Shown here one piece after another: positions 50,011 to 63,200 of a DNA stretch of 64,000 nt. The stretch's first letter is position 1. The number at the start of each line of letters is the position of its first letter. The notes under the pieces were generated by a model. It saw nothing but the letters and a program-made list of their open reading frames with translations, made no database searches and was not told the origin of the DNA. Origin of the DNA: Amblyornis subalaris (Eukaryota > Chordata > Aves > Passeriformes > Ptilonorhynchidae); contig JACAXG010000107.1 in the NCBI GenBank assembly GCA_018881555.1, positions 710,406 through 774,405 of the forward strand. Direction: 5' to 3'. The translations under genes were made by a program, and so were the position numbers.

Positions 50011-53000
50011 CCACAGGGTTTGAAATAAATAAGGCTTTTATATAGCCTTTGGATTGCATAGTTAAGTCTATTCAGACCATGCATTAACAATTGCTTGCTC
50101 TGGCTTTTGTGCAGGATAGTGAATAAATGTCGGCATCACCGAAAGCTGAACTGGGAATTTCATAAAGGGGTCCATAACATCACACATTACTGTGATGCAC
50201 CAAGAATGATCGTACAAATAAGGATGAGGAAAAACTCCACTGTGTAGCCTGTGCTACATGTGAAAAGACTCAGACAAAATTCAGTAATGTAGGTGAAATC
50301 TCAACATTTAAGAAAATAACATATTAAAAATAAAAATATTTATGATTTTTGTTTCTCTGAGTCCTAGGTACAAGTATAATTCTTTGATCTGTGAAAGCTA
50401 CTGCCAACTTGAACAATTCTGAAGCTATGTGCATGAATAACTGAAAAATCACTCCTTTTTTCCCTCCTCAGCCTTTTAAATCATAATGAAAAGCCAGTAG
50501 GCTAATGCCTGGGCTATTTTTCCACCCTTTTACTATTGTCAACCATACCTACACTGGGTATGGTGCAGGTCAACGTTTTTAGTGCATGACTCACTGCCCT
50601 TTTGGCTAATAAAAACATTGCCTCCTGAGATTTACATTTTATTCTTCATGCACCCTTGGGCATCTTAAAGAAAAAGACTGTGAAATTAATGCAGATTCAG
50701 GCTGATTTTGTAATAATACCACAGCACACTAAAAGCTTAGCTAAAGCAACACAGACTTATTTCACTTGTGATCTCTAATGACTTTAAAAGTGCATTGATT
50801 TTCAGCTCCCTTAGCCTTGCACAGTTTGAACTTAGGTTTCAGAGAATAATTTAGTGTTCCACTCAATTTCCTCAAAACATTATTATTATTACTACTTAAA
50901 AGATTTCCAAATGAAGCAGATCTAAGCACTGAGAGGCTAAAGCATATTGTCATTTTAGAGCTAATGCATGAAAGCTACATTCTGGCATCAAAAATACAAT
51001 ATTGTTGCCCCTGTGGCCAATGGGCAAAATAAACCATTTCGCAATCCAGCAAGCAACAGATTGTTTGGTTTATGCAAATCAATTTGAGGCAGAGAATACC
51101 TTTCCTTTTTAGCTCTGTGTGTACCTGGTAAGATTATCAAGTCAAGACTGTATTCACATTTTAATCAAACAACAGTAAGAGAAAGCAATGCCTGATCATT
51201 ACCCAAAAGCACTACATCTAGTCATGAAAATAAAGTCAATNCATTTTTGCATCATGCGGTATTTTTTTTCCTCTTTAATGTAAAGTCCCTTGATTCAAGA
51301 GCACCTAAGCTGGCTTATGTACCTCTGGCTGATAGATGAGCATCATAAAATCAGAAGTCAGAATACTTTTACCCGAACTTCATGGCAGTGTTATGACCCT
51401 CTGTATTTCTTAGGTAACAAAACAGCCGATGACGTCTCACTACAGTTTAGCCACACTGCATGTTGCTATACTAGTCTTGTTCAGCAACAAATTTCTGTCA
51501 AAGAATATGATGTAACAAACCAGCTTTCTGTACAGCAATCTAGACAAAATGTGCAGTAGAAGGGTAAATAAACTACAGTACTTCTGCTAGATTCCATATT
51601 GCTGCTGTGCACTAAAATTAAAGAGGCCCAAATTTACCATCAGTCTCAAAGTAATCTCTCTTAATACCATTTCTGTTATTAACATTAACAGAGGAAATAA
51701 CACCAAGGGTTTTCATTTCTTGTCTTGCAAATTCAATGGGGGATGAGCACAAATAGAGATATACTGGAGGGCAGGCAAGGAACCCCATACAGAGCCTTGA
51801 ATAATATTGTTGATAATGGTCAAGAAACTGCTTCATTCACTTCTTTGGCTCTCACTATCCAGAAGTGTGTACTATAGTGACTATTACTGAATGGAGGTTT
51901 CAAATGCATAAGAAGCGTGTAAAATGTCAACAAAAATCAATAAGACACAGTTTATGCATTTATCACAATTTCTCCCCAGCAGTTCTGCTGTAAGTAACTT
52001 ACTGAGAGATGTTGCAATTAGCAGGTCTCAAAAGAAATGTGAATCAGCAGAGAAATAAGGCTGCATTCCTCTCAAGATAAAGCAGACTCTCCCTTCCCTC
52101 CCTTAAGCCTTCCCTCTTTTTAACCACAGGGCTCAGCTCTTGGGTACTTTCAGTGCCCTATACCACTGCAAAGATTTCCTCCTCACTTCTCAGCCCAAAA
52201 CCACTTGCATGGGTCTCGTTGCCTTTGTCATGAAGCAGAAAGACCTTTATAGCAGATCTCTGTACCAATTTGAAAGAAACTTGTTCTTCGGGCAAGGGGA
52301 ATGCCTGATGAATGAGGCTATGCAGCTTGAATATGAGCATTTGGATGCAGCATTCCACAGAGAGGATGGGGCTGCATTTTAATTAGGGTTTGCCAGCCAG
52401 ANGCTACAAGGTTAGGTCCCCTTGTTATCTCCATTCGGCAGGCCATTTCCCACCGATGGACAGTGGCCGTTTGCACAGTAAATACCCAATTTACCTCAAT
52501 AACANGGCAGAAATTCAGCAGACAATGTTATTTCTAAATTACTTGAAACCCCAAGACTTTAGGAGGTCACCATTAAGTGCCCCAATTAAACGTTTGTTAA
52601 TTTAACCATCTTTCCAGGCATTGCTGTGTGTATTCACATTCAAGGGTTATTTTTCAGCTACCAAATCTGGACACTCACGCACAATATTTGTATATTTTTT
52701 ATGTGTGCATATATATTTCATTATGCATGAAATATGGGATCCTATATATTTTATTACGTGTGAACTATGGAGTCCTTTCCTTCACGACCAGACTGCCACA
52801 CCAGAGGGGAGATAAGCCTATGTCATAGGATTTGGTCTGTTTAACTCAATCACTTGCATTTATGATTTAGGTGTTCAGGAAAGCTGTTCTTCCTGCTTGT
52901 ATTCTCTGCCATGGTCAGTGGCAGGACCTTGACTTTCTTCTGGGGGTACATATGCACTTGAGGAGGATGGTTTTCTTGGGCACCTAGAATTTAATAAGAA

Positions 53001-56000
53001 GTTGGTGTCCAGGGACACTGGATTTCATTTCTTTATGTTTCTGAAGGGTTGGGAAAACCCTTTCCAGCATACCCTCTCTCACTGTATCACATAGGTGCAG
53101 GTGGTCTTCTGGGAACACACTGCCGGCCTTAGGGCCATAAATCACAATTACAAGAGGACAAGACTAATCAGATTTCATGCCTCGTGGTGCAAGGAAACAA
53201 GAAAGATTTTCGTGGCCTCTTACCTCCTCCTATGAAACATGGCATTGATTGGCATGCCACGTACCGAGGTCTTCCGGAACAATAGCTACAAGCAAACTAT
53301 TTCTGTTCTACCACACCNAGTCCTGATATTCAATTATTCCCTTCTTACTGGAGCTATGGAGCTCTCTGGGAGGGAAAATATGGAGGGAGGGATATTTCTG
53401 TAGCTAATGCCTTGAAATGACTTTATTTTGTCCCACCAGCTACCTAGCCACACCAAAAGATAAATTGTTTTGTAAATACAGCCAACCTGCAAGTCACTTC
53501 ACACTTATTTATCAGCTCTGGTTTCAGAATGTCAGGAATCACTGACAGAAAGAAAAAGGGAGGGAGAAAGCAGATCTAAGAGTTTTAACTCCTTCTCCAA
53601 AGCTGCCTTGTCACCCCCTACACCAGACAAATGACTGACTGCTGGAAGTAATTTCCTCCTGCAGGCAGAGGTGGAGACAGGCACCCAGCCCCACCATGGG
53701 AGAAATTTTGGAGCATATTATCACATCTGCCACCTTGGCTGAGAGAACATCTAAACTCACAGGGTTGCTCCTTACCCCTTTCCCACCACAAACTGAAAGA
53801 AAATTTTGAAAAAGCTGTGAAATTTGATAGGCCTCCTCCTTGATCCCTGCTGTCCCAAACCTAGGGCTTGCTGCTTGAGTGATTGAACATTTGAAATATT
53901 TAAAGCAGCTCATCTCTGCCCCATTCCAGCTCCTGCTTCATGTGGTTCTTCTCATCTCAGGCTCTCCTAGACTCTTGTGAAACATTCAGTTAGCAGTTCT
54001 TGCACAGCCTAACACAACAATACCTGTGAGCTGCAAGTGAAGTAGAACATTTTCAAGAATGGAAGCCTCAGGTAAGGTTCATACCTACACAAGAAACTTC
54101 CCTCGTGAAACTATGTTGGTCTGCCAGAGGTTTTAAAGTCCCCAGTGAAGCCAAAAGAAGATGCAAAATGCGTAGGCATTGTTTGGAAGTTTAAAAACAT
54201 GGTTTTGACAGAGAAGAAGACTCAAAGTCCCCCAAGCAACCGCAGTGCTGTGAATGGCAGCTGGTGCTATAGTGGTTGCACCACAGCTTCCTAGTTCACT
54301 GTAAACAAAGTTTTTCTTCAATTTCTGCCAAGGAACAAAAGTGAAAAACTGCCAAATACTCCTGCAAGGAGTAGTTGGGATCCTCTGAGATGAAAGCCTC
54401 TATTTAAAGAAAAGATAAGGCTTGAATAAAAAGCTATGGAAATTGAAGTGTGATAAAAATAAGCTGTAGTTGGGTTAAAATGTTTCTAGCTGAGATTGCA
54501 AAGTAGACTTTCCCTTTTCTACACTGTGCTAATACAGCCCAGTCTGAGGGAAGGAACAGCCTGGAAAACAGCCTTCTCATGAAGACATCACACAAAAGTC
54601 TGTCTTGGTGGTTAAAATACATTTAACGTACAAATTAAGACATTAAGTTGTTTATTGTAGTGACATTTGGTCGTTAGGTATTGCCTAAGACACACAATGA
54701 CAGGTCTGAGACCAACTGCAACAATTCAGTCCAAAGTAAATAATTTGAAAAAGTCACAGTGAAGCTCTTCAGTTTATGCATAGCAGGCACATAAAGGTAA
54801 CAAGAGGCACGTCCTGTAACCATGCCTCAGCTCTTCAGCCCTACTGACTCGACTATTGACCAGATGACAGGTTGTAGATTGTAAATTTCCTGGAGTTCAC
54901 GGTTCCCTCAAAGCATTTCTAATTGGACATTCAATTACCCATCCTGCAAAGCAGAGACTTCAGTTAGTGGAATTTACAAAACCCAGAATTAAATGGGTAC
55001 CAAAGATCACATTCTCTAACTGTGCCTCGATGATTCCTCTTGTCGAAATGAAAACTCTTGTAAATTATTTCATTTCAGGCTTCCCTCTGGGGAGGGATTG
55101 CTGCAAAACTGCAGTAATGGAAATCTGAGATGTAGTTACNGGCCAAAGGCCAGCAGAGACATTGGTCACTTGGATGTGTTTCTTCCCTCCCAGCTGCAAG
55201 AGTTTCAGCAAGGGAAAACAAAATTAAAATGTGCCATAATGATTGGAGAAAATGAAAATGTTACCACATTACAGCAAAAGGAATAAGGTACGGAGATGCT
55301 TCTGAAGAACTATTAAAAATACAGGACTTCTACTGTCCTTGTTTCCCACCACTTACTGATACACAATTCAGAAGGTGACCCCTAATCCAGGGTGTTCCCA
55401 AAGCTGGCACTTTGTGTTACTTTAGCTCAGAAAGGAGCAGTAAATATCCAGAGGAAAAAACCCACCAGCATAGTCTCCTCACCTACCCTTCCCTGCAATT
55501 AATTGTGAAGCAAATACTAATTTTCTTTTACTAATTCATCAAGAAAACCCTTGAATCTGAAACTTCTGAATGGATTTTCACAAAATTAAATTGCCTGACC
55601 ATGGTATAATGCTCTATTCCATTTCTAACCTGCTCTTAAAGCAAAGAAAGAATGAAAAAAACAATCCTTGTAATCAATGTCTGCAGAAATGTTCACTTGT
55701 CCCATGTGCCTGGTGATGTTTTGTTAAAAAATCATACAATTAGGAGCCTAGAAGATATAGAAAAATGCATTTTGAGCATTTTCACGATTTTCATGGTATA
55801 GTCAACTGTCTCTACATGTTATTAGCAGGGTTTTTCAGTGCATGCTATTAACCCTGTTGACTTCTTTCTGGTATCTGATACATAAATCTGCACTTAGCAA
55901 TCCAGCAGAATAATTTGCTGTGTGGTGCTCCTGTGATAAGGATAAGAGGATTTTTTTNATCATCATTATGGATGCTAATAATTCCTAGAGTGATACAGAG

Positions 56001-59000
56001 ATATTGATCCACCGATCTAAAAAAAGCATTTTACAAAGGCAGAAGAGCATCGCTACCCTTATTTTAAGCAACAGCATAACAGAGATGATGAGTGACCAAC
56101 TCACCCATACAGCACATCAGTGGCACAGCTACAAATCAAACTTGGGTATTTCTGGCTATTTTTGCACACTCCAGCTCTCACTGCCTGGCTGTCTATGTTG
56201 GCATCTGTGGTCATGTAGACATTACATAGCACTGGGAGTCAGGAGGTCTGAAAGTTTCCTTAAGCCGTTTACAATAAGTGATTTAAAATCTTAATCATCT
56301 GAGGCAGTTCACTTCTGCTTTTTCATGATAATGAAGCTTAGCACATGATATCACAATCATGAGTTTTTGTAAAGCATACTTAGCTCTTCAGAAAAAGTGC
56401 TGGATTAAACAACCCTGCAGGCTGAATCCTTCTCTCTGAATAATGAATATCGTACAGGCAGTGGCAAGCTTCTTTAGATAGTCCCATGAACCCTGCTCNA
56501 GTGAAGGCCAGCCTCCATGGCTCTTGGGCGCCTGGTTTCTTTATCTCTACAGCCAACAGGGTATTTTTATTTTTTAATACCTTTCACAGCTAGGAATTAC
56601 TCTCTGTCAGCCAACTAATTTCACAGGGACTATCCCAGAGCCTTCGGAAGGCAATGCCTTTTGGTTGCTGCCTATTCTTGTAGCTGATCAAAATACAGCA
56701 AATTACAGGTATAAACAATGGTTATTTCTTAGATGCAGGAGTGAATANCAATGAGGGAAAACATGACTCAAGGAAAAAAACAATCTCACTTTCTTTAAAA
56801 TACGCTGCTCCACTACTGGAGTTCTGTATCATTACTTTAGTCTCATTTTACAGCTGAGTTTCAAACAGCTGACAATAGGAATTTGGAGTGGAAAAGGTGA
56901 TGGTCCATTATCAGTAGTGACAGCAATGGGTGTGACTTTATTAAAGTTCTATCAACTCTTGGCTAGAAACTACAATAGAAACAACTAGTTCCATCTCTCT
57001 CCCCTTCTCCCTTTATCTTAGCACTTGTATCACACTCATCACAAAGTGTTACATTTTCCCTTGATGCCACAGGATGGGATTTCTCCTTGCTACTGGAACC
57101 GTGTGGTACAATATCACCCTACATCCTGCCTATGAGTTGACAGCAGATTGTTACCCTGCCAGTGGTAAGATTGGTGTTGCAGTGTAGATGTGGGCTACAA
57201 TAAAAGTCAACTGAAACCTTTTCAGCCTTTCCTAAGTAAAAAAAANCCCTCCGATCCAAAACTATTCTACTGAGCAGTGTAACCTGCAGCAATTCCTTGC
57301 TGGTAATACAGATTATTTGCCTGAACCCTTTAACAAAGCTTGAAAGCTGGCATAAATACCAAGGAAGATACTTTTCAAGCTCTTTTCATCCGAGATACCA
57401 CNGTGTGTGCTTGTTATGCAATTGAAAAGAGATGCCAACAGAGTTTACCAGACCACATTTCCATCTCACTGCTGTGAGCACTAAACTGAATCCCTGAAGG
57501 CTCTGGCATGGCAAGGTTAGTGTTTTCTTAAGACAGTGACTATTTTTCACTCACCCCTCTGTGTCTAGGAGGGAAGTGCATCTGGGTCCTGAGAAAACAA
57601 ATACTGTTTGTGGCAAAGGGAATTAACACCTTGGAAACGGTAACACGAATTAAAACTCATTAAGGACTGGAACTCTTTACAAAGATTTAACTGTGTAGGT
57701 TCTCCATCTTGCTTTAGTGAAGCAGTTTTTCACCTCGTGCTTTTTCAATCAAGCTCCCTCCTCTGCAGATGTCCCTCAGCACTTTTCATTTCAACTGCAA
57801 TACCAACCATTTTCCCAACACTTTGCTGTCTCTCATGGAGTGGTGGTTTTGTGAAGCTGATAAAAATCTGCCTGAAAACCTGGTTGGCGCAGCTGAACTC
57901 ATTTTGAAGTGTGAACATGGGTGTGTAGAAAGCAATTCGAGTTTAACAAGGCATGATGCATGAGGGCATGATGGAATATCAGTCGTGATTGTGACCGAAA
58001 TGAACCCGAGTGGCAGAGAGGATGCAGCTCTGCTGTGGTTACTGGTGTGTGACCCACCTGGACTGAGATCTTCAGTCTCCAGCAGGAGAGAACAGTGCAT
58101 TAACTCTACAGCTCTGCTGGTCTGCAGATGACACTGCCCTGCCTGATACGTTGGAGACACGGCTAAGGAATCTCAGCTCCTGATTGTTGTGAGATTGCTG
58201 TTCAAAACTACNCCACCAACCTCACTTACTCTGCTGGATTTCATAATTAGTTTTTCTATGCTCCTACTATACCCAGTCTGTTGAATAAAAGCAAGTATGC
58301 AGCGGGATTTTTATGGATCCCAGGAAAGATCTATTTCTTTGTTGGGTGATGCTGACAAGTCAATTAAATCTTTTTTGGGGCTCAAAACATCTGATGNGCA
58401 GATCTTGTTATTTCAGCAGTTAATTAGCTCCTTTCCCACTTGTGTCTTCCATCATCCCTTCCCTCTGCTGCTTACACAATGAAATCAGTGAAAATCAGAA
58501 ATACTTATTTTGTTTCAGTGTTGGGTCTAGAAAGATAATGGCAACACTCGACTCCATCAGTAAACATTCCTTACTGAGCTGCAGGAATCAACCTCACACC
58601 TTTCCCCTAATCTTCCCCAAGGCAAAAGCCATGACCATGAGGCTCTCCTTGCCTGAAGGGACTGCTGCATCCCAGCTCCAGAACTCCGGGGATCACAAAG
58701 CATAAATGTAAGTGCATAATTTTCTTGGGGCTCCCTATTTATTGTTAGAGTGCCTTTTCCACACGTCCTTATTATTCAGAAGTAGTACAGTAAGTGCTTT
58801 CAAGAAGTGTCATGAAATATAGGAATACCTGCACTTCCTTTGCTGAAATTTATGGTGTATAATAGAAACTGGGCCACATGCAAAACAAAAAAACCCAGAA
58901 AATTGCACAAGATACTGTGGCTCCTATAACCTACTGGAAACAAGTTGATCCAAAAGTAAAGAAAAAACATCTAAATCTATACCCATATCTATATGCAAAA

Positions 59001-59698
59001 TGGGTGCTCTTGCTTTTTTCTATGCCTTTTGAAAATGTAATAAAATGCATAAACTGTGCTTTCTATGTATTTGCTTTTTCTATACATGTGATGTTTTTCA
59101 CAGCTCCACAATTAAAATCACTTTACTCCCTGTGTTGTTAAATGCCTATGGCAGCTACCACAGCATCATTCTGCACCGGCAGGTGGGACTATCCCTATTT
59201 TCCTTTCCACTCAGCAGCCCCTGGCACTGATATTTTGAGAAGGTTCATGCTCTGAGAATAAATTCAGGTCCACATACCATGGAGTTAATATGCAGCCTGG
59301 GTCATCAATATACACTTATCTTTCTTTTCAATACATTTTCAGGTGGCCTTTCCCTAAAAGGTACTTTTGCACTCAAAAGGGATCACTGGCTACTGAAGTC
59401 TCTGCTGCATTTCATTTCCATCTTCAGGTCGGCCGCTTGACCACTCTTGATGGTGATGCTTAACACCTCTGCCCTGCTTTTTGGGTTGTGGTAGAGGCAC
59501 AAGATTTAAAAGCTCTTTTTACAAACTTTTGTCCTGGCAAAGCTCTCAGGTCCAAGCTAACCTCTTTGTTTCTCAGTTACAGCAGACCTATGTTTTGCAT
59601 ATAGTTACAGAAAACACAGGAATGGAGGAGGTAGTGCTACAACGTGGGCCAGTTCCCGTCACCCTTTATGCCTTCAAGTAGTCATTTACAGTCCTGTC

Positions 59699-59730
59699 CT
59701 TTTTTTTTTTTTTAATTTTATTTTCTCTTT
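59699..59730. repeat. T-rich low-complexity tract
   Basis: A run of about fifteen T followed by T/A-rich sequence. It lies within the RRM2-splitting intron, 340 bases after the donor of the first RRM2 exon. Confidence 0.85.
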
Positions 59731-60070
59731 TTTGGCCTTGTGCTACAAAGCAGAAATGGGGTCAGGGAAGCAACTTTGATTTTGTGAGAGCAGAAAACTG
59801 AGGGTGTTTTCTCAGGGTGCAAAGGAACCTTTCCAGCTGACAAACAGGGTGATAACACAAGTTAATATGTTGGCACCGAGACCTTTCTGACACTGGAAAT
59901 AAAAGGTGATAATTTCAGTCACTGTGAAAAGTTCATGCGGATACCTTCATCACGTGGGACGTATTACAGCGTAACCTCTTGCTGCAGACAGCAGCTCTGC
60001 CTACCTTGGCTGTGACATAAAGCTCCCAATTAGCACTTAAGGAAAGAGACTTTACAGGCTGCACACTCAC

Positions 60071-60205
60071 CTCGGCTCAGCCCATCTGGTCCCCGAAGGA
60101 TTCGGCATTCTTCTATCTGGCCGAACGGAGAAAACATCACCCTGATATCATTCTCATTACACTTCTTCGAAACCATTCCTATGAACAATTTTCTGTCTTC
60201 CACAG
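60071..60205 (-). CDS. CELF2: CELF2 exon: N-terminal half of RRM2 (135 nt)
   Basis: This is the first exon of the window in transcript order. The acceptor is tttatcttctag and the donor is gtgagt (60070-60065). The exon starts with the last two bases of an Ala codon and ends with the first base of a Gly codon, so it is phase 1-1 and 44 whole codons long. It encodes [11 protein letters not shown] through [15 protein letters not shown] is the RNP2 strand of RRM2, followed by helix 1 ([12 protein letters not shown]) and strand 2-3 ([10 protein letters not shown]). The next exon completes RNP1. RRM2 is one of the two N-terminal RNA-binding domains that read UGU-type sites. Skipping this exon would keep frame but remove half the domain. 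The preceding exon, expected to end RRM1 and the short spacer, was searched for up to 64000 and not seen. Confidence 0.97.
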
Positions 60206-63200
60206 CTAGAAGATAAAAATAATGAATGAGCAAAGGCCATTTCATCTTTTTCCTGTGATCAATGCTTCATTACCACATCAAACCAAGCTCCAGTCATGTG
60301 AGTCTGGCTCTGTAAGTGAAGACAAGTCCTAAGGCAAACACTTTATACTTACAACCTCCCTTCCCCCCCTTCCTCCTCCACCCCAAATATCTCGTTTTTC
60401 TTTCTCTCTCTCCTTTTTCTAGTGGTGCTCGCTGTTTATATAACATATTAATTGGCTGTCTTAGTCACTCTGCATACACCTCCCCATCATGGCTTCTAAG
60501 AGAAAAGTATTCTCTGTTAGAGACACTTTTGAGGATATCTTCACATAGATTCTAATTCAGATAAATTCCCTCGTCCCCCTTATGTGTGAAAGAAATCATG
60601 ATGGGGTGAGGGTGAAGAAGGGATTGTGNATGTAATGATATGAGCTAATGAAAAATATTCCTGAGAAATGTTTTGAGAGCAGTTCCTATCTGAGCTTTCA
60701 ATTTCAGCCAACTTAATGCACGGCATTGAAAAGGCAGATGTGCAATGACTGCTGTGGAAAAAGAATGCATTAATTTTTTCTGCTGTTTTTTTTCAGTGCC
60801 ACAGCCCTCTCCCCTTCAGGAGGACACAAGGCATATTCCAGGACAGCCGTTGAACACCCTTTGATGCATAATGATGCTGAGTTTGCAAAAAAACCGTGAA
60901 AAAGGTGCTTTACCTGAATTATTGGTAGACTATTTCCTGTCTGCACTGCCACCAAAACCAGCACAAGCTGGACTGCTGCATCAGGATGCACACAGTCCTA
61001 TTAATCAAACTCAAATTTACAGGTCTAAAGCTGGGGACTCTTGTCAAAAATGAAAGAGGTCATCAAAACTTAATTCGCTCTGGAAAGACTTAAAAATGTT
61101 AANGCACCCACCCATCTATATTAAACCAAAAATCTAAGTGCTTATTATACAGTACATACACCAGTGCTTTCTTCTTCTCTGGAAATGGCATGTAAATCCA
61201 ATTCCCTGTTAATGAGCAGACTGTCAGGGTTTGTGGGGAAGCAAAGAGGGAAGGAAAGCTTTACTCCAGAGAACCTGCACTGCACTTACTTATTTCTATT
61301 ATTGTGCAAATTATTTTTGTAATGAAGTATTTTCATTTCTGGGCTTACAAAAAAACATAATGAATCCTCCCTTGCTCTCTAGCTCTGTCTCCTGTAGTAG
61401 TACGAGTTTGTCAAATGGAATAAATTGCAGCTGAGGAAGAAGGAACTGCGTCCATTTTTTCTAGGATTTTATTTGTGTTATACTTCAACACTTTCAGTGC
61501 ATTTAATAATTTCAAGAATAACAAGAAGGCATTCATGTTTATTGATCATGAGAAGTGTTTGAAGTAATTTTCTCCTTAAATCGCTGACTTTAAAAAGTAT
61601 TTGTAGCTTTTATACAAGAAAGCACCAAACCCATGCATTTTTCAGAATCCAAAACAGAGACCAGCCCCTGCAATCCCAGTTTCTCACTCTACAAGCTTGC
61701 AAGAAAATTGGTGTGAATTTGACACCCAGGGGAAGATGTTTTCCTCAGCAGAGATTCCTCAAGACTGAACATTTTCATTCACACTTTATATTGAGGTTCC
61801 ACAGGCAGGTGAACTCTCCTGAAAGGGTTAAGAAATGATGAATGCATGCGATGAGCCAGTTATATACAGATCAGGANCTGAATATGCGTGATTGCAAATA
61901 AGACCTGCAAGTTGGGATATTTATATATACATAAATTTATATACATATATATATTTATGTCTTATTATGAAAATTTACATCTGATTCATAATATATAGCT
62001 GACCTTGATGATGCTAATTATTATTTTAAGGGTGGGAAAGCCAAATTGCCTTGCTCACAGCTACAAGAGGAATGTAGGCAGCCACTTCTGCTGGTGAAAG
62101 GATCCCTGTAGCTTGGCTGTGGACAATTCCTATATTGCCTTGAGCAATCTTTTTGAGGAAGTTCCCTGGCCAGCCTGTCCTGTTGACAACAGCCACAGAC
62201 TATGGTCATGGTGCAGGAAAGGTTTGAGACAAGGGACCCAGCTGAGTTGCCAGGTCTGGATTTCTCCGTACCACAGACCGAGGTCAGGCTGGAGGAAGCC
62301 TTGGTGCCAAGCACAGGCCCAAGCATTGCCTTCTGCTCTGTGTTATGAACCTCTAATTTTCTGTCTCTGTGTCGGCTAGTACCAGCCAGTTTAAATTTGG
62401 GTTGAAATACAGTGTTCAGGTCTACCCTAAGGGTGATTAGGTTCCAACCCTCTTTTAAACATAGCTTCTGGCTAAGTTGGACAAATGCCTGCCACAGCAT
62501 CCCAAAGGAGCTCCCTTGGGTCCTGCTTTGGCGCCAGGGCAAGGACTCAAACCAAAGAGATTCTCATGGAGACTCAAAAGAAATGAGATGCAACCAGAAG
62601 GCTTTGTTTTAATTTTCCAAAGAGTAGCAGGTGACAAACTCCCCACCGGCCTCCCTCAGTTTCGCTAGTAAACCTATAAATATGCCATTTAACTAACATG
62701 ATTTGCAGGTTTGCAGCTTGAGGGTGATTTTATAGTAAATTAAACATCCAGCTCCTGTGTACTGTACATCTTAAAAATGCAGATTTCATGAAGAATGCTC
62801 AGAGTACAGAAAACATATTGATATGATGACGTGCTCTGCATTCAGTGCCATTAGTCGGTGCTGATCAATGTTGAAGCTTAAGAGGATTGCTATTCTTTTT
62901 CTGGCTAGGGGCCCAGTGTAAAAAACATTTAAAGTGACAATTGTCAAGATCAAAATGACATATTTTCACTCCATCTGATAGAACATCTGATATTATTAGG
63001 CTGAAAGAGTTTTTGACAATATATTCCCACTCAGAGAAAGGAATACTTTTCCACCTCAATAAGACTGATTTTCAGGGTTTGCTTCTGCATTTTTGGTCAG
63101 CCACTTCTTTCGTTCTAAAATGAATTCTTACCTGCCAGGCAGGCAAGGTTAGAGAATCAGATAGACAACAGACTGCAAGAAGTGTGGGTCAAATGTATTT

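Larger units (their letters stand above)
49692..60070 (-). other. CELF2 intron, 10.4 kb, splitting RRM2
   Basis: This intron interrupts the RNP1 motif of RRM2. A T-rich tract lies at 49921-50010. The last 120 bases before the acceptor have U/UG-rich runs on the transcript strand. A cluster of FOX-like, CCAAT and POU-octamer motifs lies at 51015-51080. No interspersed repeat was recognised over most of its length, which is unusual next to the other introns here. Confidence 0.8.
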
